Shown here: in pieces, positions 48,238 to 63,137 of the stretch
How the letters are laid out: each line of letters opens with the position of its first letter
How positions within the stretch are numbered: position 1 is the stretch's first letter
Assembly: GCA_021029095.1 (NCBI GenBank)
Contig: JAJOHG010000004.1
Span: 62,001-126,000, forward strand
DNA from: Phellopilus nigrolimitatus
Taxonomy: Eukaryota; Basidiomycota; Agaricomycetes; Hymenochaetales; Hymenochaetaceae
Direction of reading: 5' to 3'
Length of the DNA: 64,000 bases
Position numbers and translations under genes: made by a program
The notes under the pieces: model-generated
The model's input: only the letters and a program-made list of their open reading frames with translations
Database searches by the model: none
What the model was told of the DNA's origin: nothing

Positions 48238-48567
48238 ACGAGGGTGGGCCGGGAACGAGTGCGTGGGAGTCCGAGATATGGGCCTAGTCCGGGATATGCC
48301 TGTGGCCGTTGCCCTGGGAGCACCAATGATTTTTTTGAATTGTTTGTTTTCGTTCGTGAGGAGCCCCGCAATGGCGCGCCGTTCACGACTCGTGGCGCGC
48401 GGTGCGTGATCAGACACTTTGTGTGCTAGAGCCCCCGGAGCGCCCCGTTTTGTTTCGCGAAGGGCCGCTTGGCTGGCGGGCTCGTCGGCTGTGCGCGCCC
48501 GTGCGCCGCGGCACGCAGTCCGCGTGTCTGCACGGTACTCCTGACGTGGCGCGCGGCAGGCGCCCCC

Positions 48568-49997
48568 CTAAAACGGCACCGGCGCGCCCAGCCCAGGCGA
48601 AGCGCTCTTCGCGTCCGCGTCCGCCCCCACATCTGCTTGTGTGACTTTCGCGACGGGCGTCTCCGCGCCCGACTCGGACTCGGGTTCGGGCTCGGGTTCG
48701 GGCTCGGACTCGAGCGACGTGCGCGCGGTGACGGCGGACTCGCCCGTCGCGAGCGACGAGAAGGACGGGCGCGGGGACGCGTCCGAGTCTGACGATGCGC
48801 TCTCACCCGTGCCCGCGCCGGCGGCTGCGGCTGCGGCTTCGTCCGCGCGCCTCGCCGACGGCGCAGCTGCTGCAGTGGACGCAGACACCGCGAGGCTCGT
48901 CGCGCCGCCCTTGGGCGGCGCGGGACGCAGGGGCGACCGCGGCGAGACGGCGAAGGTGTGCCGCCGCGCGAGCGCGCCGGCGCCCGTGCCCGTGCCCGTG
49001 CCCGTGTATGCGGAGACGTCGGTGTGCGCGGGGAGCGCGGGCATGAGCACGTGCATCACCGGCGCCGCGGGCGGCAGTGGCGGCGCGGGGTCCTCCGCCG
49101 GCGCCGAGACCGACGGGGCGTCGGGGGCGTCGGCGCCGGCACCGGGCTCGGCCTCGGGGTAGAGCGGCGGGACGGGCTTGCGCTTCACGAGGCTCGCGCG
49201 CTTCTGCGCGCGGGGCGTCTTCCCGGGGGTCGGCGTCTCGGGCGGGCTGGGCGGCGTGGGACTGGGGGAGGGAGAGGGGGCGGGGGCGAGCTCGGCGGAG
49301 GCGCGGGGCGCGGGGCTGGGGCTGGGGGTGCTGACGCAGCGCGCGGAGAGGGTGCTCGCGCGCGATGGCGCTCGGGCGGGCAGAGAGGGCGAGGGCGAGG
49401 GCGAGGCGGACGGGGGCACGACGTCGATGACGGGTGTGTCTTCCTGCACGGCGAAAAGAGAAAGCGTGAGCAAGGAAGTGGCGCAACGAAACGAAACGAA
49501 ACGGAGGGCGGGGGGCGACGTACCTCGCGCATGTGCATCTCTATGGCGTGGCGCCAGCGCGCCTCGTCCCACGCGCCGGGCCCGGCGCGCTCCAGCGACG
49601 CGAGCTTGTCGGCGGCGGCGCCGCCGCGCACGATGTCCGGGCCGAGATGGAACTGGTGCTTGAATGCGCTCGGGGAGCCGATGGCGAAGCGCGGCGCGCC
49701 TGAGCCCACGCCCGGCGACGCGGACGTCGACACGGAGCGCGCGTGTCCGCGGGCGGGCCGCAGGAGGGCGCCGGTGACGCTGCTGAGCGTCGCGGACACG
49801 CCCGCGAGCGGGTGCGCGCGCTTGCGAGGCGACACGCGCGGCGAGGGCGCGGGGGAGGGGGCGGTTGAGTCTGTGGCGCTGGTTGAGCTGGAGCTCGCGC
49901 TGGCGGAGCGCGCGGGGCGCCGTCGTGTGCGCACGCGCCGGGGGACGGTGTCGTCGTCCGTGAGGGGCTGCGGGGCGGTGCACAGGAGCGCGAGCAT
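48568..49997 (-). CDS. CRIB-motif (Cdc42/Rac-binding) protein, Pro/Ala/Ser-rich
   Basis: Two exons, 49997-49524 and 49443-48568, join in phase 0 (about 449 residues). The first exon has an Arg/Ser-rich N-terminus, then IGSPSAFKHQFHLGPD, which fits the CRIB consensus I-S-x-P-x-x-F-x-H-x-x-H-V-G, with Leu for Val and Gly for the first Ser. A Trp-containing helix (WDEARWRHAIEMHM) follows. The rest is disordered: Pro/Ser runs, an alternating Glu-Pro stretch and many Ala. Proteins with a lone CRIB motif are usually effectors of Cdc42/Rac in polarity. That role is inferred. Codon use is extremely GC3-rich, so the long open frames on the opposite strand are shadows. Confidence 0.72.
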
Positions 49998-50998
49998 GGT
50001 GTGTGTGGCGAACGGGCGAGTGTGCGCGCACGCGTGGTTTTATCTGTGTGTATACAGGGATCGGAGGCGGACGAGGAGACGGTGGGGGGTAGGGAAAGGG
50101 GGTGGATGGGATGGATAGGAGTGTGGATGGGGTCGACCTCGGGCAGACTATTAGGACGCTCGCGCGTGTGTAAGCCGGCGGTGGGTGAGGGTGGGGCGTC
50201 GACGTGGCGGCAGGTGGTTAGGGAGGAGAGCAAGGAGCAAAGTGGACGTGCGACGTTGAACAATCTGTGCTGGCGGCTAGGCGAGATGGAGGCACCGGCA
50301 CGCGCGGGTCCTCGCTCGATGGAGAAGGCGCGCTGTCAAATTTATTATTATAATTCCGCGGCGGACGCTGGGGGAGGGCACGCTAGGGCAGGGAAGGGCA
50401 AGCGGGGACACAAAGGGGGACAAGTGGCAAGTAGCAGCAGTAGCAGCAGTAGCAGACTAGCAGTTATATCGGGAGTTGTAGTCGCTCGTCTCCTTGCGGG
50501 CGCATACACACCTTGTTCCGTTATCAAGAAAAGAAAAGAAAAGAAAGGGGGGCCAGTATGGCGTTACCATCTTCTTCTCTTGCTCTTATCTACGTATGCA
50601 GGCCCGTACTCAGGGCGGGCTGTCTCGCCATCGCGCGCTTGACCCGCTGTGCAAACGGCTCCCAAGGCCTCTCACGTCGCGCGCGGTTCAGCTAAGCTGC
50701 GGATGCACCGCACCGTCTCATCACTCGCTAGAGTGCCGTGTGCAATTCCGACACTCCCCAAGCCAATCACAGTTCCCACAAAGCACGAATTAACCCGCCC
50801 CGTGAGGACGCGGCCCGCTATATACACCCCGTCAAAACACAACACTAAACTATCGCGCGCACATACACCGAATGAAACGAAACGAATGGCCGCACATCAC
50901 ATAAAATAAACACACTAACAAGCGTTTCGCCCTGGCCCCCCTGGTGTTGGCGGGCAACCATCACAAACAAGCTTACACGCTTACAGTCACCAGTCTCT
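49998..50998. other. intergenic, promoter side of the CRIB gene and 3' flank of DBP2
   Basis: GC-rich at the left, then a TTATTATTATAATT patch near 50340, an AGCAGT repeat and A-rich 3' flank before 50999. I see no gene. Confidence 0.5.
50430..50456. repeat. AGTAGCAGC trinucleotide-type repeat
   Basis: Three to four copies of AGTAGCAGC in tandem. Confidence 0.85.
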
Positions 50999-53833
<2,835 letters not shown>

Positions 53834-54425
53834 TTTATAAGTCTAAAGTAAACTTGAAGAGAAACAGAAAAGAAGACCGAAATCTAAAAGTCTAAGGACG
53901 CCGCAGACGCAGGCGATGGTCGATGAAGAGATGAGAAGCTCAAGCGTGAAAAAAAGGCGAAGCTAATGTAAGCCATGTATAAATATATCTAAATATCTTC
54001 GCTCCAAATCGAGCCTGCTCGCCACCACATAATGTCAGTGCAAGCATTGCTGAGCAGGTATCTGACTACGGCAAAAATATACTATCGGAGAAAAAGTACA
54101 GGATATTAGATGGACTTAGGGAGAAGGACAGTACATGGTTCAATGGCCACGGTCAATGAGAAGCGAAAAGCAGTCTAAGAGTAACAAGTGATAGATAGTA
54201 GCCTGAAAGGAGCAGTCCAAAGTCAAAGTAGGATGTGGTGCAGATTAACAAGTACGAATAAAGCACAAGCTGTGTGTGATGTCCATCATAGGCGAGGGAG
54301 AAAGTGCAACCAAGATCTCGCGCAAGGATAGTTGGAACCTAAATATACATCCATGTGCTCCGGCGCGCGTAGACGAGGACACAGAAAGAGAAATGAAGAC
54401 AGCGAGGAACCAGTTGAGTAAGGGT
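53834..54425. other. 5' leader/promoter of DBP2 and 3' flank of the GTPase gene
   Basis: AT-rich with no coding signal. A TATAAATATATC stretch near 53978 on the plus strand reads as AT-rich on both strands and could serve as the DBP2 TATA region. Confidence 0.45.
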
Positions 54426-55340
54426 TTACATCACTATACACCTCTCGCTTCGCTTTCTCCGCTTCGTGTCTGCCGGGTAGCGCTCGCGCATCTGCCGGAC
54501 GAGGTCCTCAAACACGTCGTTCACATGCCAGTTCTTTTTCGCGGACGTCTCGTAGAATGGAAGCTCCCAGCGCGCCGCAAACGTCTGGATCATGTCCCGC
54601 TCGACTTCCCGCTCTGCGGTCAGGTCAGATTTGGTGCCTACGATGACAATAGGCACCTTCTAGGAGGTTGAAGCGATAGTAAACAAATGAGAGACAAGCG
54701 GCGATAGAAGTGAGTAAGACCCACCATGTTTCCGCCTTTAATTCTGTATATCTGCTGTCTAAGGTTGTCTACCTCCCGCAGCGTCGTCTTCTGCGTCAAG
54801 CTGCAACCCATAGTTGGATATATTCAGCGTCTCAGAAGACCGTCGGCTACTTACCTAAAGACCAAAATGAAGCCCATTCCGGACTGATAGGAGCGATAGT
54901 GAGCCGGAGTGCGACAGGGGGGCCGGTTGACCTTCTCACCTTGATGTAGACTTCGTTAAACGCGGTGAATTGTTCGGCCCCAGCAGTGTCCAGCACCTCG
55001 AGCTACATTGGGAGTGAGAAGTGGCGCCCGGAATAGTAGGTTAGAGGATCACACGCCTTCGACCATTCTCCATCGACATTGAACACCCGACTGTATTCCT
55101 CTGCACATATTCAGAATTGCGCGAACGCGCAGACGACGCGGGGGCAGAACCAAAAAATACCTTCTATAGTCGGGTCGTACCCATCGACGAAAACATCCTT
55201 GACGAAGCGGCAAGTGAGAGCTGATTTGCCGACGCCTCCCGCTAGCGAGCAGATAAGCGTATAGTCAGAGAATGCGGGGTAAATAGGCGAAGAGAGAGGA
55301 TGAACGCACCTCCGAGGACGACTGCACGAAATTCACGCAT
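54426..55340 (-). CDS. Ras-superfamily GTPase (Rap1/Rsr1-like) with CaaX box
   Basis: Seven coding exons: 55340-55310, 55241-55161, 55100-55057, 55002-54940, 54883-54855, 54800-54725 and 54659-54426. Motifs: P-loop GAGGVGKSA, effector loop [21 protein letters not shown] (G3), [19 protein letters not shown] (G4; TKSD in place of the usual NKxD), ETSAKK (G5), a basic tail and CIVM. Thr in TKSD replaces the usual Asn, which may weaken guanine contact. The lack of a Gln at the Ras Gln61 position is not seen: AEQF keeps Gln. Rap/Rsr1 proteins select growth or bud sites and act upstream of Cdc42. The third intron has a GC donor. The gene is divergent from the cyclophilin gene (342 bases). Confidence 0.9.
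55003..55056 (-). other. GC-AG intron in the Rap/Rsr1-like gene
   Basis: The donor reads TCGAAG|GCGTGT and the acceptor AATGTAG|CTCGAG. The join gives [12 protein letters not shown], and no GT donor gives the family sequence. Confidence 0.75.
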
Positions 55341-55682
55341 ACGCAGGAGAAGCGTAAGCCTCAGATGGTGGTAACGGAAGGAGGAGGATACATACCAAAG
55401 CGGGGAGGAGACACGGCTCTCTTGCGCCTGCTCCGTGCCGAAGACTTGTCCGCCAATCCGATCGCCAGCTCGGACCAAGAGAACGATTGAAAAGGAGTGA
55501 AAGAGAGGATAAGAGAGGATAAGTATGGAATATGTATGAGATGGGAACCTAGATTTAGAGAATCCGAGTATTCAGTCAGAACGTTCCGCTAGAAGAGGTA
55601 GCGGTACAAGGAACAATAGTAGCCCACGCTGTAACAGGCGAATACATAATGTAACAGTAACTCCATCTTAGCAACAAACGCC
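55341..55682. promoter_or_regulatory. divergent promoter region of GTPase and cyclophilin genes
   Basis: 342 bases lie between two outward-facing start codons. A GATAAGAGAGGATAAG repeat near 55505-55522 carries two GATAAG elements, the binding core of fungal GATA factors. Function is inferred. Confidence 0.4.
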
Positions 55683-56956
55683 ATGGTCGCTCCTCGCGTC
55701 TTTTTCGACATTTCCGTCGATGGCGCGCCGTTGGGCAGGTCAGTGCATTCTTGACGACGGCCAGTTTGCCCTCCGATTTATTTACATTTTTAGGGTCGTT
55801 TTCGAGCTCTACAACGTCTCGGCGCCGAAAACGTCTGAAAAGTGCGTTCGAGTCGTAACGAAATTACGAATGAGCTTTATTTTATTTTTCCTTACTTCTG
55901 TCTAGCTTCAGAGCATTATGCACGGGCGAGAAGGGCGTGTCTCCCCTTTCGCAGCAGCCTCTGTACTACAAGAACAGCCTCATCCACCGCTCCATTCCCG
56001 ACTTCATGATCCAGGGGGGCGACTTCACCAAGCGCAACGGTACAGGCGGCGAGTCCATCTACGGCGCGCCCTTCGCGGACGAGGACCTTTCGCGCCCAGT
56101 CGACGCTGCCGGCCTCCTCGTCATGGCAAACAAGGGCCCAGACACTAACAACTCCCAGTTTTTCGTCACGCTTCGCGCGTGCCCACACCTTACCGGCAAG
56201 CATGTCGTCTTCGGACGTGTCCTGCGCGGCTTCGAGGATGTTGTGCAAAAGATCGCGGTTGTCCCCACCGACGCGAAGGACCGCCCCACTGTCCCTGTCG
56301 TCATTTCTAACTGCGGCGAACTCGAGCTGCGGCGCCCGCTTCTGAAGCAGTCGAGCATATCTGCTGAAAAGCTAAGCGATTCTGAAAGCGAAAGGGGGAG
56401 AAAAAGAAGAAGAAAACACGCGTCCTCGCAATCTCGATCTTTGTCTCGCTCTCGCGCTCGTTCTCAATCGCGCGACACACCCGTTTCGAGTGACATCGAA
56501 GAGGAGCGTATGCAACATAAGAAGCGCCGCAAAGAGAGGAGGGAGAAGAAGAAAGAAAGGAAATCTAAAAAGCAGAAGTCCCGCTCCGTCACACGCTCCG
56601 CCTCGCGTTCACGATATCTTGAGGAAGGTGAGGCTGCGGTGTCGAAAATTCCGCGTGAGGAGACGGAGGAGGAATACGATGCGCGTTTAGAGCGCGAAGA
56701 ACTCGAGCGTATTGAGGCGACTCGCCAACGCGAGCTGGCGGATATCAAGCGACGATACGAAAGCGAGGCGATATTGCACGAGGATAGAAATGGAAAAGGT
56801 GATAATGACGAGGCAGGTATTCGATATAAGGGTAGGACATGTTTTTATTGTTTATTTTAAGAAATCGAATCGCTAACATTTGCTTTTGTAGGACGTGGAC
56901 GTATGAAGTATGTAGACCCAGAAATGCGAGCGAAGCGTCGAGATACTCGTATATAA
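55683..56956 (+). CDS. SR-type cyclophilin peptidyl-prolyl isomerase (PPIG/SRcyp-like)
   Basis: Exons 55683-55738, 55794-55841, 55906-56831 and 56892-56956, all in phase. The cyclophilin domain (residues 1-175) has [38 protein letters not shown] (catalytic Arg), [14 protein letters not shown] and [12 protein letters not shown]. The position of the usual cyclosporin-contact Trp is His (CPHL), as in nuclear cyclophilins of the PPIG type, which suggests weaker cyclosporin binding. The rest is an Arg/Ser- and Lys/Arg-rich region with charged coiled coils, ending [18 protein letters not shown]. Such cyclophilins are spliceosome-associated. It is convergent with eIF4B. Confidence 0.93.
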
Positions 56957-57410
56957 CTCGCTTCATATTTTGTATTTCTCTTCTTCGGCATGCCTCATCG
57001 CTTATTCGTACACTGTTATCCTGTCTAAAATGTCTGCCATGGGTCAACTCACACTTGCCTGTGAGATAAAACCACAGTAATGAGAATGTATCTGATACTA
57101 AGGAGAGAAATGCGGATGGCAGACGATGTCGTTGCGCACAAGGTCAAAAGGGCGGGTGGGCGGCTTACAAGAGAAAAAATCAATATATCCACACAACACA
57201 TCGTGAACGAGCGAAAGACATAGCACATGCATGACGGGGGAAAGCGAAACTGAAGTTGAAAGCCTTCTGTACTGGAAAATACGGAGAGGGATGCGTCAAA
57301 TGCAAAAAAAATACATACGACACGAGATAAGTAAATTCGGCACGGCGAGCGAAAGCAAACGGGTAGACAAACACGGACGGCTGACTTGATACACTGACAA
57401 TACTGGCGCA

Positions 57411-59450
57411 CTAGATGGACACTTCAGCAAGCTTCTCAGCTATGGCATCCGCATCCACAGGAGTTTCTCCCTCAAACTCGGCATGAGTAACTTCGGGCTC
57501 GCCACCTTTCCTCCCCGATGCTATATTCGCGAAGCTGAATGCAGGCCGAACACCAGTATTAGTAGAGCCTTGTGAGCCATGTGGGGAGCCTGGAGCCGCC
57601 TCCTCGACTGCCCCGCTCGCAGTCGTCGGCGAGCGCGCTCCGATATCACTGTCGACGCCGCGTACAGGGCGCTCACGCGCCTGACGCGAGCTCTGACGCG
57701 ACATCGCGTGCTGAGTAACACGTCCCTTGACCTCGTCGCGCTCCTTCTCAATTTTCTCCGCAGCAGCAGCTTCGCGGGCTGTAACGTCGACGGGCCTATG
57801 CAAAAAAAAAAAAAAAAAAAAGTAATTAGAAATTTCTAATGTTTGCTTTCAACGACACAGGATAGCTTACTTAGCAGCACCAAAGGGATTAGACTTCGTG
57901 GTGGATGGGGTGAATCCAGCGGACTTTGGGGACGAAAGAGGAGTAGGCTGAGATGAGCCGCTCGTCGAACGAGGTAGAAGGTCGAGTTTTCGACGCGCCA
58001 ACTGCGGCGTCGGAGGAACAGAGCTTGTCGCTGCAATATTAGTTAGACAATGGATGCTCTTCAAAAAAGCCATCTGACTCACGCGATGTACTTGTTCGCC
58101 CAGGCCTACCACCCCGCCAGTTATTTTCCTCTCCGACTGTTGTCTGCGGCGGACCCATGTCGCCCCGTCCTCTCAGAGAGCCGAATCGACTTCCAGACTG
58201 ACTATCAGTGCCCCCACCGGTGCTCGCGCTCGGTTTGAACCTGCCGCCAATCGTCCACTTTTCTTCAGTATCCGCCGGACTCGCTTCACCATCATGCGAA
58301 GGCGTCGAAAACCCTGAACCACGTCGACGGACCGGCTCAGACTCGGGCTGAAAGCGTGAAGGAGGGCGACTGGAACGCCAGTCACTGATGTTATCAGAAG
58401 CAGAATCGCGAGGCGGTTCGGAAACGCCTTCAAAGCGGCGCCGACTGCCGCCATCACGGCCCTGCGGGGTAAGGTCAGGAAGAGGACCATCGCGCCTCCA
58501 GTTTCCAGAGAATTTGTCATCGTCTCCCGAGCCGAAACCGCCCGAACGCTCTTTTTCTGAGTATGAATATACGATGAACGACAATGCCAAATAATACAAT
58601 GACTTACGAGGCTCAGCGACATTCACTCGAATTGGGCGATTGGAGATTGACTACAAGAGCCCCAAAGAAATAATTATGAAGTGATCGTGGGATAAAGCTG
58701 CATATTGCGTACCGCTCCATTTTTGTCGAGGGCCGCCTTCAGACCCTCTACTGTCACAAATTCGACATATCCAAAGCCCTTTGGCTTTTTGTCGTGATCT
58801 TGGATGATCTTGGCGCTTTTAATCTTGTCAGGAAAGCGGTGAGTTAGAACAAGCGAAGATGCCAGGCCTCCAAGGAGATCCAACGCACCTCGTCAACGGA
58901 TCCGAAAAACGAACCCAGTTCACTCTCAGTGAGATCAAAGGCCAAGTTACCGACGAATGCCGTGTAGGGTGGGTGGGTAGGCAACGGAACATCATCACGG
59001 GGAGCGAAGGACGCGCGATCGGCTGTAAGACAATCATACAATCATACGAACTGAGCGACAGGAGTGTTCGAAAGAACGGCTCTGTACTTACGACGCGATG
59101 AGAGGAAGTCACCTCCTCTACGACTAAAATCTCTGTCGCCCCCACTGCCATCGTCGGACTTCGGCGCGGCTAAATGAATGCATAAGTACCACGTCTTTAA
59201 TTGCCACAAGGACATCTGTGGCACATGAAACTGCTCGACTCACGAGCAGTGGGGAGAGAATCCATCTCATCTGCCCATGATCCTGCTGCAGAGGGGTACT
59301 TTGTGAGACAGTTTGACTTGGAGATGCTTGGTCTTACTGCCGTTCCCCAGGAAATCATTTAACGACATTTTCTGTGCACCCTTTTTAGGAGCTATACAGA
59401 CATTTAGAATAGACAGATAACTCGGACAACAGTATCAGTAGCTGACCCAT
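57411..59450 (-). CDS. TIF3: translation initiation factor eIF4B
   Basis: Coding exon 1 is four bases (59450-59447, ATG plus G). Then come MSLNDFLGNG, WADEMDSLPTAP, a DRDFSRRGG-type region and an RRM with TAFVGNLAFDLTE (RNP2) and KPKGFGYVEF (RNP1), ending SNRPIRVNVAEP. A long Arg/Gly/Asp-rich middle follows (NWRRDGPLPD, EEKWTIGGRFKPS, NNWRGGRPG), then LARRKLDLLPRS, KSNPFGAAKPVDVTAREAAA and an acidic end. SNPFG(A/G)A+PVD and LxLxPRS are eIF4B signatures. It stimulates the eIF4A helicase on mRNA leaders. No frame break was found. A 20-base A tract (T on the coding strand) precedes one splice acceptor. Confidence 0.93.
57802..57821. repeat. A20 tract (T20 on eIF4B coding strand)
   Basis: It sits directly before the GCATAG acceptor of an eIF4B intron, so on the coding strand it is an uninterrupted polypyrimidine tract. 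Confidence 0.9.
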
Positions 59451-60964
59451 GATTGCAAGCGAAGCTTGTTAGATTTGGTTCGGCAAGTTTGAGTTCGCTG
59501 TTGACGATGGGAGACGACGAGTGTCTGCTGAGAGATCACAAGTCGATTCCTCAAATTTCTCAGGTATCCCTGTTTGGCACTGTCATGACGTAATAATGCG
59601 TCAATGCCAAAGAAATTCGCAATAACATATCTTATTTCAATTCAGCGTCGTATGTGCGTTTCTTTTTTCTTTCTTTCTTTCTTTTTTGCACGAAGTTCAC
59701 GTCAATAAAGAAAGCGAAAAAATAAGAATAGCGTTTTTCTATGTACTTCCAAACAATCTCAAACAAGGCTGCTACCCCGGTTTATTTAAGAAAATAAATG
59801 TATCTCTCCTCCCCCTTTCTACGTCCATGATCGAGCGAATGAACCCTATTCTGTCTTAGAAGCCACGCTGGACAAAATTTGAGTTGAGCTGGGCCTCCGG
59901 AATGCAAGGGTCCAACTTGTGGGAGGCCTAATGAAACCATCTGTAAAAAAAGTAACGGATTGGACCTCGTCAATTGTACGGGGAGGCGTTGCAGTCGTAT
60001 GGTGCGAAGCACAACATTTCCGCCAGCATTGGGACTCAGTTCGCCGATACTGATCCACCGGGAAGCGTAGTTAAGTTGTTGAGCATTTTTGTTTCTTGTC
60101 AATCAGCGTCCTCAAACGACTCGAGACACCAGGACCTCGAGTAGTCACCGAGTACGACGAGGGACCGAGGGACACTGAGGCCTTCCTGGAGGACTTCTAT
60201 GGCGACACTATAGACTATGGCAGAGACCCCTCTGTTCTCTCCTCCTGGTCTTCAGTCGCGGACAAATCGAATTCTAAGGCTTCTGACTCACTGAAAACAC
60301 GTTAGAGAGTCCCGCATCGTTGACGTTATGGCAGAGGCCACTAGTACAATACTAAACAATAACCTGCATATTTCCTCCTTGAAAATGTAAGTTGTAAACA
60401 CGTTACGAGAAAAGAAGTGATATGAGTTTTGCTTCCGAATTTGATCACGTGACCACAATGCGTCGCGTAAGTTTGAGGCTTGCATATATTTACGCGCCCA
60501 AAATTCTCACGCTCTCAACCTTGTGCCTAGCACCGCCATGTATCTAAAACCAACGATCCTTTAGAATATACGCTTATTCTCCCCTGCACTAGTGTTACCT
60601 GTCTGTAAAAATAACTTAAAGCGTGAGGGTATTGATAAAATTCGACTAGTGAATCACGATGAACTTCGATATTCCTGAAATCTCGGATATTTCTATTGAT
60701 CGCATCGAAAAGTATTCGAGTAGCTTACTCAAACAAGCCTTTGCACAGTTCCTGCATAATCCTCGAGTTATACTCAAGAGAGTTACTAGAGCAGTCGCCT
60801 GTCATAGAAGAAGAAACTACCGGGAAAAAAAAAAACTAGAATAAATATCGAGCCAAAAAGCACCAAGATACATCCAAAATAAATAAGCAATTGAAGACTA
60901 TTGCTTAAAAGTTAAGATATATTGGGGAGAAAGGAAGGGAACAGGGGGTAGTGTTTCCGATATG
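59451..60964. other. intergenic; possible decayed coding fragments
   Basis: Around 59870-60305 both strands carry coding-like pieces, for example plus-strand VLKRLETPGPRV and EYDEGPRDTEAFLEDFYGD ending at a TAG at 60303, without a recognisable domain or start. They could be a remnant or a small gene. The rest is AT-rich. Confidence 0.35.
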
Positions 60965-61680
60965 TCAAGCATTCAGCGCAATCCCGATGATCACAGATAA
61001 TACCGTTCCAAGATCAATTATTACATTGCGCGTTGCCCATGAAGCCGACTGAGTGGCACTCGGGCTGGAGCTCGGGTTGGAGCTCGGGCTGGTTATCGTG
61101 CTCCGGCCTGAGCCTGAAGTCGTAGTAGCTGCACTTCCACTACCAGTCGATACGGCCACCGGAATTAATGTGACCGTTCCGGAGTCCGTCCTCGTGGTCG
61201 ACACAGCCTCTGCACCAGTTCCGGCCGCTATTATGGCAGTGCATACGCCTAGCGATGCCGAATCGAATCCACACTCAACGTTGTAGTCAAGTGTGGCAGA
61301 TCCTGTCGGGGCTACGGCGTGCTCGGACACTCCGGAGGCGTCTTCCACGAGCGTTACTAAAGTGCGCATAAATTGTGGTAAAAAAATTGCAGGAGTGTCC
61401 CAGAATTAAAATGGTCCGCACAGGTAAATGGGGATCCTTCCGTCGGGGTTCCCGAGAGAATATATGTCGTCCCATCTGCACCCGTCCCGACGACCTCACC
61501 CTGCAAGGTGGCAGCTCCACCATCAACGATAGGGAAAACACTCGCTGTCGTCACTTGCGAACGAACGCCTAGCATATACTCACGCGCGTCAAAATCGGTT
61601 GTTAGCTGTTTGAAACCAATGCACAGACCTTGAGCGACAATGAAGGACACCAGGACGAGGGCAGCAGTCTTGGAGAACAT
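60965..61680 (-). CDS. secreted Ser/Thr-rich, probably GPI-anchored protein
   Basis: Three exons, starting at 61680 with a signal peptide (MFSKTAALVLVSFIVAQ). The mature region has VTTASVFPIVDGGAATLQGE, GTGADGTTYILSG, TLTLVEDASGVSEHAV and LDYNVECGFDSASLGVCTAI, with two to three Cys. A Ser/Thr/Gly-rich stretch and a hydrophobic C-terminus (GTVLSVIIGIALNA) then fit a GPI signal. Small secreted proteins of this layout are common in mushrooms. I know of no enzymatic role. Confidence 0.75.
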
Positions 61681-63137
61681 CGTACATGTACAAATAGATG
61701 GTTGTCGTTGGTGGTGGAGTCTTGAGCAGAGACGGAGGTGCGCTAAGTAGTCTTTGTATGAAACACGAAGACCGCGCGTTTATTGAAAATAACGGCTGTT
61801 TGTGAACTCCGAAATAGTAAGCGAATTTCGGAGCATCGCCTAACAATTTGCAGTGTGATTTACAAGCCTCATGTCCGTCACGTTGAAAAGCACAGGAGCA
61901 CAGATTAGCTGGTATGCGGCCAAACATGGGGAAAACCAATATAAGAGTTAACTTCGAAGATATGATATGTGTTCTGTAACAGGAGGCATGACAAATTTCG
62001 AAGAATTCTCGGGGGCGACGCGTTGATGTTGCTTGTTCTACGCGACAGGGACACGGCCCTCAATATTCTCAAAGACAGTTACTAGTAAGAACGCACCAAT
62101 ATCCAGCATACCATGTGCTCAACACAAATGTAAGGAAGAACAATACCGTTGATCAAGATCAGGTCAGCTACGCTCGCGTTTAGGTGATTGCAAATGACGC
62201 CGTCGTGATTGTGATGGAAAATCCTGTACTGATCCATCACCGCGATGCATACGATGCATATGGATGTTATGCCACAAGGAAGTCGACAGATGTGGTCTAA
62301 GAAAAAGATAGCTGTCGAATTGAAAAACCAATGCGAACTATAGAAAACGCATGTGCTCTTTCGTGTCAAGTTTTAGACTTATTGAATCGACGATGCGGAC
62401 CGAACTTCAACAAAAATACCTGCAACTCTGGTTCAGCCTCAGAAATGACGCCAGTAATAACGTCATCGTATTGAGATTCTAGACAAATGCGAAGCCGCCT
62501 AGATACACGACGAATACTCAGCTGCTTTCTATGAAAATAGGACGACACGCGAAGAACTCCAGAGCGAGCGCTAGCATGTCTGTGACTGCATACATCTGCG
62601 AGGAATTTTCAGGTTTTCAGGACAGACATCGCGATATTTTTCTGGTAGTTTAATACGCGAGTTTACTACATACTCCTCGTTGACAGAGAAAAGGATAATC
62701 GGCGTAGCTCATTCACAGCTACTGTCTACCGGCCTGTGGATTCATACTGGACTTTAATATTATTCAAGCCTTGGTCTTGGGCCATGAGTGTTTGAAAATG
62801 CCTAGCGTCATTTACACGTTTCGAAGACTATTCAACGTCGTGCAACTACGTATAGTTCATCCTCTTATGGCTGGTACCGGAGCACCTAGAAAGTGATCCA
62901 ACTCAAAATCCACACATTGTTCGGCGTTAATTATGATAGATTTGCTCTGAGTAGTTCATGACCTTCTGGCGCGGCGGAGGTCAAGCTTAACTGGCCGGTT
63001 CTGGATGGTACAAACCTAAATACTCGTGCGCTTTTGGATTACCAATGGGATGGATTTTAACTTACATAAATGCATGAGTGCACATCGTGCACTTTCCCTC
63101 GTGGAGCAGGGCATCCAATGAACACTTCATAATACGA
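61681..63137. other. intergenic
   Basis: I see no domain-bearing frame over about 1.45 kb; the few open frames are short and composition is AT-rich. Confidence 0.45.

Larger units (their letters stand above)
47267..48567. other. intergenic with purine-rich tandem repeats
   Basis: No coding signal. The stretch holds GAGACA/GATAGA repeats and GAGGA repeats on the plus strand, then becomes very GC-rich on entering the CRIB gene. Confidence 0.55.

Noticed and set aside
48958..50118. Long plus-strand open frame opposite the CRIB gene
   Set aside because: The same GC-bias shadow effect; the minus strand has the CRIB motif and a phase-0 intron.
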